Positions 5,472-10,285 of a DNA stretch of 10,285 bases are shown here, piece by piece. Position 1 is the stretch's first letter. The number at the start of each line of letters is the position of its first letter. The notes under the pieces are model-generated. The model was not told the origin of the DNA and did not search any database. It was given only the letters and a program-made list of their open reading frames with translations. Source of the DNA: Phycisphaerae bacterium SM23_33 (GTDB lineage Bacteria > Planctomycetota > Phycisphaerae > SM23-33); contig LJUF01000094.1 in NCBI GenBank assembly GCA_001303665.1, positions 1-10,285 on the forward strand, read 5' to 3'. A program made the translations under genes and the position numbers.

Positions 5472-7322
5472 TCAGGTGGCCGCCGGGAGTCCGGCTGGCT
5501 CCCGACTCTGGTCGGCGCCCGGCAGCGGGGCCGTTAGGGGCAGGGACAGGGTAAACGTCGTTCCCTCTCCCACTGTGCTCTCAGCGCGAATGGTGCCTCC
5601 GTGGTTCTCGATGAGGGTCTTGCAGACGGCCAGCCCCAGGCCGATGCCACGAGCCTTGGTGGTGAACAAGGGCTCGAAGATCTGCTCCAGGTGCTCCGGT
5701 CGAATGCCGACCCCCGTGTCCGTGACGGTGGTGATGAGCCGACCATCCACGTGGTCCGTACCAACGGTCAGGGTGCCGCCCTCGGGCATGGCCTGGACCG
5801 CGTTGGCCAGGAGGTTCATCAGCACCTGCTCCAGTTGGAAGGTGTCAGCCTTCAGGGGGGGCAGTCCGTCGCTCAGTTCCAGTTTCACCGTGACCGTACT
5901 GGGGACCTCGATGCGGCTCAGTGACTCCTCGACGATGTAATTGAGGTAGGTGTGCTGGAAGGTGGGTGGCTTGGTGCGGGAGAAGTCCAAGAGGTCGGTG
6001 ATGATCCTGTTGGCGCTGGCGATCTCCTGCTCGATGATGTTGAGGTGTTTTGCGACCTTTGGGTCGGCGTCGGGGAGCCGTGTCCGCAGGTAGTAGGACG
6101 AGCTGCGGAGCACGCTCAACGGGTTGCGCAGTTCGTGGCTGACGCTGCCGGCCAGCTGGCCAATGGCCGCCAGCCTCTGGCTGCGCACCAACTGCTCTTG
6201 GGCCTGGGAGAGGTCTCGGATCATGTGGTTGAAACTGAGCGCCAGTTCACCGATCTCGTCCTTTCCCAGCACGGGGACTTCGGCGGAGAGGTCACCGCCA
6301 GCGACCCGACGGGTCACCCCCACGACCTGCAGCAGCGGCCGGCTGATGCGACGAGCCAGGTAGAAGGCAATGACGATGGCAATGGCGGCCCCGCCCAAAC
6401 TGGCGAGGACGATGACGAACAGGGCCCGTCGCCGCGGCTCGTCAATCTCCCGCAGTGGTATGCCCACCTGCAGGGCGCCCACGATGTGGTTGGCGGAGTT
6501 GCGGATGTTGGTGGAGATGGCTTTCTGCGGCTGTCCGGCCAGTTCCACTTCCTGGAAGCCTTCCCGGGCTCCGGGCACAAAGGTGGTGCGATGGAGCTTC
6601 TCCCCCACAGCCCGGGAGCCGTCCTTGCGCCGGGCGTTGGTGGCCACGCAGATGTCCTTCAGCCAGATGGAGAGGATGTGTCCGGTGGGTTCGGCCACCA
6701 GGTCGGGGATGACGGTGTTGTTGTTGAGCAGTTCGCCCACCACCAGCGCCGCCAGCACCCGGCCGGAGGGGTCGGTCACCGGCACTGCGCTGACGAACGC
6801 CAGGGCCTCGCGGGAGACCTCTGTGGGAACTTCCAGGGCTACCTGGGCCTCCTGTCTGAGCCCCTCCGTCTCGATCAGACTGGCGGGGATGAACTCCGTT
6901 CCCGCCGTGGCTTCGTTTGCCCAGGCGCCTTCCAGGACCGTCACCGGGGGATAGGTGTCACCGGTCTCAGGGGAGTTGGTTCGGCAGAGGACGACCCGGT
7001 CCGGTCCCAGCAGCGCAGCGAAGGAGGCCCGCTGAGTCCGTTTCAGCTGGATCAGGGCCTCTCTGGCCTCCTGCAGGGCCTCCTCATCGAGCGCGGCGGC
7101 GTCGGCCAGCTGGAGGGTCACGGCCTGCCTGGCCGCTCGGCTGAGGGTGTCGAGGCGCTGGCGGACGACGGTCCACGCCAACTTGAGGTCTACCTCGAGC
7201 TCCTGCTGGGCCTTGGCTTCCAGGGCGGAGGTGAGCACCCGGGCTGTCGAGTACGCAGTGACGGCCATGGATATGAGCACCACGATCAAGAAGAAGATGA
7301 GTAGGCGTTTCTGTATCGTCAT
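5472..7322 (-). CDS. Membrane sensor histidine kinase (Cache-like sensor, HAMP, HisKA, HATPase)
   Basis: The protein has 616 residues from the chosen ATG. A transmembrane segment (about 7-29) is followed by an extracytoplasmic sensor (30-298), a second membrane helix (about 299-322), HAMP (about 323-376), the HisKA domain with H396 in SHELRNP, and the ATPase domain with N box near N503-N507, G1 DTGVGI (535-540), F box near FEPLF and G2 GIGLGLA (559-565). The sensor contains IWLKDICVATNARRKDGSRA (219-238), much like Cache domains of chemoreceptors and kinases, so a small-molecule ligand is likely but unknown. The frame is open 56 codons further upstream, but that leader is repeat-derived and proline/arginine-rich; starting at 7322 puts the membrane helix at the N-terminus as normal. 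Only a weak GAGAG lies upstream. It is the first gene and likely signal input of the operon. Confidence 0.92.
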   Translation of the reverse strand: MTIQKRLLIFFLIVVLISMAVTAYSTARVLTSALEAKAQQELEVDLKLAWTVVRQRLDTLSRAARQAVTLQLADAAALDEEALQEAREALIQLKRTQRASFAALLGPDRVVLCRTNSPETGDTYPPVTVLEGAWANEATAGTEFIPASLIETEGLRQEAQVALEVPTEVSREALAFVSAVPVTDPSGRVLAALVVGELLNNNTVIPDLVAEPTGHILSIWLKDICVATNARRKDGSRAVGEKLHRTTFVPGAREGFQEVELAGQPQKAISTNIRNSANHIVGALQVGIPLREIDEPRRRALFVIVLASLGGAAIAIVIAFYLARRISRPLLQVVGVTRRVAGGDLSAEVPVLGKDEIGELALSFNHMIRDLSQAQEQLVRSQRLAAIGQLAGSVSHELRNPLSVLRSSSYYLRTRLPDADPKVAKHLNIIEQEIASANRIITDLLDFSRTKPPTFQHTYLNYIVEESLSRIEVPSTVTVKLELSDGLPPLKADTFQLEQVLMNLLANAVQAMPEGGTLTVGTDHVDGRLITTVTDTGVGIRPEHLEQIFEPLFTTKARGIGLGLAVCKTLIENHGGTIRAESTVGEGTTFTLSLPLTAPLPGADQSREPAGLPAAT

Positions 7323-7431
7323 TCGGTCACTCTCAACCAGACCTGCTTCTCGACGGGCGCAGGGCGTGCGCCCACGGTGAGGAAGCGCAGCCAGCGCCGG
7401 CGGGACAGCCGGGCCCCCCGGCCGGCGGGTT

Positions 7432-7472
7432 AGGTCTCCGACCTCTTCGATGGGGCCTCCGGCCTCTTCGAG
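7432..7472. repeat. Tandem pair of short dispersed repeats upstream of the kinase operon
   Basis: The perfect palindrome AGGTC-TCC-GACCT (7432-7444) is followed by CTTCGA. A diverged unit, GGCCTCCGGCCTCTTCGAG, is at 7454-7472, giving a tandem period of about 21-22 bp. The first unit is identical over 18 bp to 4685-4702. Confidence 0.65.
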
Positions 7473-7550
7473 TCCCCGCCGCCGCTCCACTCTTCGCCGT
7501 CCGTGTCAATGAATTCATCGGATGGACGGATGCAAGAACTTGAGGGCAGG

Positions 7551-7712
7551 GCCGGTCGACACCCCGCGAACTGTTTTCGCGTCCGGCGGTTGTGGCGGTT
7601 GACGGTGGCTGTCGAGGTCCGACAGCGCGGACTTCGGCGAGACCGGTTCGGCTGCCTGCCACGGGCTCAGTCGAGGCGCGTCTGGGGCCGAGGCCGGTCG
7701 AGACCCCCGAAC
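7551..7712. repeat. Direct repeat pair, about 20 bp, 142 bp apart
   Basis: GCCGGTCGACACCCCGCGAA at 7551-7570 and GCCGGTCGAGACCCCCGAA at 7693-7711 are nearly identical, differing by one substitution and a small indel. They lie in the non-coding region between two divergent transcription units, where paired protein-binding sites would be plausible, but repeat DNA is equally likely. Confidence 0.45.
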
Positions 7713-7940
7713 CTCTTGGGATCGCTACCGTCACCAACGGACCCGCGCCGGGGCGTGGTTTCGCTTCCTTTCGGGGTGTTCTCTTGACGGCGCCGAGGGG
7801 GTGTGTGAGAGTGGGCTGGCTCTGAGGGTGGGCTTCGTCCGCCGATTCAGCCGTCGTAGTCAAGTCGCCGACGCGCCAAAGCCGCTATGGCGACGGCGCG
7901 GCTACCATGGCGAAGTCGGCAGGCGGGGCTACGTCCCCCG

Positions 7941-7952
7941 AAGGTGGAAGGG
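7941..7952 (+). promoter_or_regulatory. Ribosome binding site that decides the rtcA start
   Basis: AAGGTGG (7941-7947) sits 7 nt before GTG 7955, and GGAAGGG (7946-7952) sits 8 nt before GTG 7961. No comparable site precedes the in-frame ATG at 7907. The purine-rich tract therefore supports a GTG start, in agreement with the family's short N-terminus. Confidence 0.6.
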
Positions 7953-7954
7953 AT

Positions 7955-9022
7955 GTGACGGTGTCCGTGCCACCGGTCGCTGTGGACGGTTCCTGGGGGG
8001 AGGGGGGTGGGCAGATCCTGCGCACCTCACTCACTCTGTCACTTCTGACCGGCCGGCCGCTGTTCGTCGAGAACATTCGTGCCGGCCGTCCCAAGCCCGG
8101 GCTGCGGCCGCAGCACCTGGCCGCAGTGCGGGCGGCAGTGGCCGTCAGTGGGGGACGAGTGGAAGGGGCGGCCCTGGGTTCGGGTGGGCTCCGCTTCTTT
8201 CCGGGGAAGCCGGGCGCGGGGCAGTACAGTTTTGACATCGGGACGGCTGGGGCGACGTCGTTGGTCCTGCAAACGGTCGTGCCCGCGTTGGCCTTGGCTG
8301 GGGGCGACTCGACGGTCACCGTCAGTGGGGGGACGCACGTCCCCTGGGCCCCGACCTTCGAGTACCTGAGCCGACACTGGGCCGCGGTGATGGCTGGCCT
8401 GGGTCTGCGGGTACGTCTCAGGTTGGAGCGGGCCGGCTTCTATCCCCGGGGCGGGGGTTGCGTCAGGGCTGATGTCTCAGGAGGCTGGCGGCCGAAGCCC
8501 CTGGCGGCTTCCGAGCGGGGCGCGTTCCAGCGTGCCCATGGGCTCTCGCTGGTGGGGAGACTCGCCACCAGCATCGCTGCGCGCCAGGCCGGGGAGCTGG
8601 AGAAAGGGCTTCGCCGGCTGGGCCTTGAGGACGCCTTCGGCGAAGTGGCCGTCGACGTTGTCGAGCCCGCTGCGCGTAGCCCGGGCACGGCAGTGTACGT
8701 GGAGACGGAGTTCGAGACGGGGCGGGCGGCCTTCTCTGCCCTGGGAAGGCGAGGCAAGCCCGCTGAGCAGGTCGCCCGTGAGGCGGTCAACGAACTGGCC
8801 CGCTTCTTGCACACGGACGCGGCGTTCGACTACCACCTGGCCGACCAGGTCCTGCTCCCCCTCGCCTTGGCCGACGGGGAGAGCCGGTTCACCACCAGCG
8901 CCGTCAGCGAACACCTGCTCGCCAACGCCCACGTCATCAGCCTGTTCCTGGGTCAGGTGGTGCAGACGAGCGGTGACGTTCGTACGCCGGGCCAGGTCAG
9001 GGTCTGTCCAACTGGAGTCTGA
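7955..9022 (+). CDS. rtcA: RNA 3'-terminal phosphate cyclase
   Basis: RtcA uses ATP to convert RNA 3'-phosphate ends to 2',3'-cyclic phosphates through a covalent enzyme-AMP (histidine) intermediate, in the cytoplasm. From GTG 7955 the protein is 355 residues, near the roughly 340 of known bacterial enzymes. Family motifs: DGSWGEGGGQILR (11-23), RAGRPKPGLRPQH (42-54), GGTHVPWAP (125-133), GFYPRGGG (161-168), HLADQVLLPLA (294-304) and SEHLLAN (318-324), where H320 aligns with the nucleotidylated histidine of E. coli RtcA. All key blocks are intact. GTG 7955 or 7961 is preferred for ribosome-site reasons; ATG 7907 would add 16 unconserved residues. No rtcB or rtcR is present in this window. The gene converges on the macrodomain gene with a 16-bp gap. 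Confidence 0.93.
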   Translation: MTVSVPPVAVDGSWGEGGGQILRTSLTLSLLTGRPLFVENIRAGRPKPGLRPQHLAAVRAAVAVSGGRVEGAALGSGGLRFFPGKPGAGQYSFDIGTAGATSLVLQTVVPALALAGGDSTVTVSGGTHVPWAPTFEYLSRHWAAVMAGLGLRVRLRLERAGFYPRGGGCVRADVSGGWRPKPLAASERGAFQRAHGLSLVGRLATSIAARQAGELEKGLRRLGLEDAFGEVAVDVVEPAARSPGTAVYVETEFETGRAAFSALGRRGKPAEQVAREAVNELARFLHTDAAFDYHLADQVLLPLALADGESRFTTSAVSEHLLANAHVISLFLGQVVQTSGDVRTPGQVRVCPTGV

Positions 9023-9038
9023 GCCGGCGAGTCCGTTT

Positions 9039-9593
9039 TCAACCCGGTTCCTGCCGCTGCTTGCTCAGGCTGTCGAACTCGCGCTGGAAGGTGCGGTAGG
9101 CCTCCTCCCCGTAGAGCACGAAGTACACCTTCTCCAGAGGCGTACCTTCGGCCAGGTGTTCGGCCACCACCTCAAACATGATCCGGGCACACTCGTCCAT
9201 GGGGAAGCCCGCGACGCCCGTGCCGATGGCCGGGAAAGCGATGCACCTGAGCCCCTTCTCCTTGGCCCGCAGGAGGCTGTTTCGGACCGAATCTTGCAGC
9301 GACTCGGCCGTGGTCCGTGCGCCCAGGCTCATGCTGGCGGCGTGGATGCAGTAGCGGGCCGGGAGCTCGCCGGCGCCCGTGATGGCCGCCTGGCCCAGGG
9401 GGACGGGGCCGTGAGCGTCACATTCGCGCTGGATGCTGGGGCCGCCCTTTCGGCGAATGGCCCCGGCGACACCCGCCCCCAGCACCAGTTGGGTGTTGGC
9501 CGCGTTGACGATGGCATCCACGTCCATCTCGGTGATGTCGCCCTGGCGGAGTTCGATGCGGGCGAGAAGGTCTGTGCCAGGCGTTCCGGACAT
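9039..9593 (-). CDS. Macrodomain protein (ADP-ribose/O-acetyl-ADP-ribose hydrolase type)
   Basis: The protein has 184 residues and is essentially one macrodomain. Seen motifs: RQGDITEMDVDAIVNAAN (16-33), the glycine loop LGAGVAGAIRRKGG (38-51), and the phosphate-binding loop PAIGTGVAGFP (121-131). These bind ADP-ribose; relatives such as Af1521 and YmdB bind ADP-ribose, remove ADP-ribose from proteins or nucleic-acid ends, or deacetylate O-acetyl-ADP-ribose. Which substrate is used here cannot be read from sequence. The frame is open to 9680, but ATG 9593 is preferred because AAAGGAG (complement of 9601-9607) stands 7 nt upstream and the domain starts 15 residues later. It is convergent with rtcA, an interesting pairing since both enzymes can concern phosphorylated RNA ends. 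Confidence 0.93.
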   Translation of the reverse strand: MSGTPGTDLLARIELRQGDITEMDVDAIVNAANTQLVLGAGVAGAIRRKGGPSIQRECDAHGPVPLGQAAITGAGELPARYCIHAASMSLGARTTAESLQDSVRNSLLRAKEKGLRCIAFPAIGTGVAGFPMDECARIMFEVVAEHLAEGTPLEKVYFVLYGEEAYRTFQREFDSLSKQRQEPG

Positions 9594-9643
9594 GACGTAT
9601 CTCCTTTCCTCGGTGACCCCGAGTTGACCAGCGCTCAGCGGCT

Positions 9644-9659
9644 CAGTGTACACTGTCAA
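9644..9659 (-). promoter_or_regulatory. Possible promoter/operator of the macrodomain gene
   Basis: CAGTGTACACTG (9644-9655) is a perfect 12-bp palindrome. On the minus strand it overlaps TTGACA, a consensus -35 hexamer (complement of 9654-9659), about 60 bp before the macrodomain start codon. No good -10 hexamer is found 16-18 nt downstream. A repressor-type operator overlapping a promoter is therefore only a suggestion. Confidence 0.3.
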
Positions 9660-9754
9660 GGGGCGTGCGCCCTGAGTCATCCCCAGTTTTGGTAATGGTC
9701 GGTTATTTCGGGCCTTACGGCTGAGCGGTTGCTGTGAGGCACCGGCGATGCGGG

Positions 9755-9846
9755 GGAAAAGGGGACACTCTGTCGCCTTTCGACAGGCGCAGGCCTGGGC
9801 GTGCGCAGTTGCACAGGAGTAACAGATTCAGAGTGTCCCCTTTTCC
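9755..9846. mobile_element. 92-bp non-autonomous inverted-repeat element (MITE/REP-like), copy 2
   Basis: GGAAAAGGGGACACTCTG at 9755-9772 and its perfect reverse complement at 9829-9846 are the same arms as in 1602-1692, and total length differs by one base. The interior is different but also has short hairpins (GCCT/AGGC at 9775-9788; GTGC/GCAC at 9801-9814). Conserved ends with variable centres suggest selection on, or recent copying of, the termini. It has no coding content and lies between two divergent genes. Confidence 0.75.
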
Positions 9847-9847
9847 T

Positions 9848-9869
9848 CGGCGCCCAGAGGAGGGCGCCG
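9848..9869. repeat. 8-bp GC-rich hairpin adjoining the second element
   Basis: CGGCGCCC (9848-9855), loop AGAGGA, then GGGCGCCG (9862-9869): a perfect stem two bases after the element's right end. There is no T-tract after it on either strand, so it is not called a terminator. Confidence 0.5.
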
Positions 9870-9959
9870 GGGCACCCGGACGATTGTAGTGCACGCCGGG
9901 CTGCTGTCAAGCCGGGGCGGGAATGGCCGAGCGCGGCGCAGGCCGGAGGACCTTTTTCC

Positions 9960-10285
9960 TTGACACTGCCCCTGGCGGAGGCGAGCATATGCGTCGTGTG
10001 CGTACGCGAGCGGGAGGCGGATGAGGCCGCGACGGAACGGGGAGCCCTGGGGCTCGCTTGGTGGGCTGAGTTCCGGCAGGCCTGGGGGAAACTGAGGCGG
10101 TTTTGGCTGGTGCATTTCGCCCGGGCGTACGTCGAGCGGCAGTTGGTGCGTCGGCAGGGGGCGTGTGAGCGGTGTGGGAGGTGTTGCGAACTCTTGTTCC
10201 GCTGTCCGCACCTGCGTGGTACCAACGAGTGTAGGGTGTACGAGTGGCGTGGCTTGCAGTGTCGTCTCTTTCCCATCGATGAGCG
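9960..10285 (+). CDS. YkgJ-like cysteine-cluster protein, 5' part (partial, start uncertain)
   Basis: The frame is open to the window edge and, near its end, reads ACERCGRCCELLFRCPH followed by NECRVYE, LQCRLFPIDE. The CxxCxxCC block with further spaced cysteines is typical of the YkgJ family (metal or iron-sulfur cluster-binding, function mostly unknown). Before it lies a Trp/Arg-rich helix-forming stretch (AWWAEFRQAWGKLRRFW). There is no in-frame ATG. Candidates are TTG 9960, with GGAGGA at 9945-9950 nine nt upstream, and GTG 9996, with GGAGG 14 nt upstream. An out-of-frame ATG at 9989 has the best-placed GGAGG but closes after 11 codons. A frameshift or sequencing error near here is therefore possible. 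The identity of the C-terminal portion is much firmer than the start. Confidence 0.7.
   Translation, partial: MTLPLAEASICVVCVREREADEAATERGALGLAWWAEFRQAWGKLRRFWLVHFARAYVERQLVRRQGACERCGRCCELLFRCPHLRGTNECRVYEWRGLQCRLFPIDE

Larger units (their letters stand above)
7323..7954. other. Long non-coding region between divergent signalling operon and rtcA
   Basis: No supported gene is found in about 630 bp; open frames are low-complexity Pro/Arg/Gly with no ribosome sites. It holds short repeats (7432-7472), a hairpin CGCGAA/TTCGCG (7565-7581), a hairpin GCTGTC/GACAGC (7608-7626), and a near-exact direct repeat (7551-7571 and 7693-7712). Both flanking genes must be transcribed outward from here, so promoters are expected. 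A TTGACG at 7784-7789 points toward rtcA, but I see no convincing -10 box. A tRNA or rRNA was not recognised. Confidence 0.6.
9594..9959. other. Intergenic region between divergent macrodomain and cysteine-cluster genes
   Basis: No supported gene is seen. From left: the macrodomain ribosome site (9601-9607), a palindrome with TTGACA (9644-9659), an AT-richer patch (about 9685-9715), the second inverted-repeat element (9755-9846) and a strong hairpin (9848-9869). The minus-strand frame through 9677-10276 has unnatural composition and is rejected as a gene. Confidence 0.55.

Noticed and set aside
5952..7304. Plus-strand frame (450 codons) opposite the membrane kinase
   Set aside because: Gly/Asp/Gln-rich shadow without recognisable motifs; the kinase on the other strand is complete.
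7323..7490. Extended N-terminus of the sensor kinase from an upstream ATG at 7490
   Set aside because: The 56 extra residues are Pro/Arg/Gly-rich and partly repeat-derived, have no ribosome site, and would place the first membrane helix unusually far from the N-terminus.
7432..7712. CRISPR array
   Set aside because: The repeats here are two short tandem units and one widely spaced direct pair; there is no regular repeat-spacer pattern and no cas gene.
7784..7812. Promoter for rtcA at TTGACG
   Set aside because: No acceptable -10 hexamer occurs 16-19 nt downstream in this GC-rich stretch.
7333..7863. Minus-strand frame of 176 codons upstream of the kinase operon
   Set aside because: Low-complexity composition, no ribosome site and no domain; it overlaps repeats and hairpins.
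8472..9695. Plus-strand frame of 407 codons across rtcA and the macrodomain gene
   Set aside because: It runs in an alternative frame through two well-supported genes and has Arg/Ser/Pro-rich shadow composition.
9848..9869. Intrinsic terminator after the second inverted-repeat element
   Set aside because: The stem is strong, but no run of T follows it on either strand, and it lies upstream of both neighbouring genes, not downstream.
9677..10276. Minus-strand frame of 199 codons at the right edge
   Set aside because: Composition (Ser/Arg/Pro/His-rich) is unlike a protein, it passes through the inverted-repeat element, and the opposite strand encodes the cysteine-cluster motif.

Overview
The window is GC-rich bacterial DNA with strong G/C preference at third codon positions and many short dispersed palindromic repeats, several lying inside reading frames. 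These traits, and the gene content (Cache-type sensor kinase, hybrid kinases, HD-GYP regulator, MocA-type dehydrogenase, RtcA, macrodomain protein, YkgJ-type cysteine-cluster protein), suit a free-living environmental bacterium. Chloroflexota-like lineages are a reasonable guess from the repeat style, but nothing here fixes the taxonomy.

Layout. 1-171 (+) is the 3' end of an unrecognised gene. 329-1504 (+) encodes a Gfo/Idh/MocA-family dehydrogenase with a four-cysteine insertion. 1505-1795 is a repeat-filled spacer between convergent genes, holding a 91-bp element with 18-bp perfect terminal inverted repeats and a GC-rich hairpin. 1796-7322 (-) is a four-gene signalling operon, read right to left: a membrane sensor histidine kinase (7322-5472), a response regulator with one good and one degenerate receiver (5413-4538), a receiver-histidine kinase hybrid (4548-3001) and a receiver-HD-GYP c-di-GMP phosphodiesterase (3004-1796). 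The last three overlap by 11 and 4 bp and each has a Shine-Dalgarno site. 7323-7954 is a long non-coding region with hairpins and a direct repeat. About 7955-9022 (+) is rtcA, the RNA 3'-terminal phosphate cyclase; it converges with a macrodomain (ADP-ribose) protein at 9039-9593 (-). 9594-9959 contains a possible promoter/operator for the macrodomain gene and a second copy (92 bp) of the inverted-repeat element. The right edge (about 9960-10285, +) is the 5' part of a YkgJ-like cysteine-cluster gene.

How the genes may work together. The operon looks like a phosphorelay: an extracytoplasmic signal read by a Cache-like sensor, passed through two cytoplasmic receiver proteins, and ending in c-di-GMP breakdown by HD-GYP. 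The RtcA/macrodomain pair suggests processing of RNA ends and ADP-ribose adducts, but the two genes are convergent, so this is a neighbourhood hint and not an operon. The most distinctive feature of the window is its set of small repeats (91/92-bp inverted-repeat elements, 37-bp hairpin repeats with compensatory changes, AGGTC-N3-GACCT units), some of which have become translated parts of the signalling proteins.
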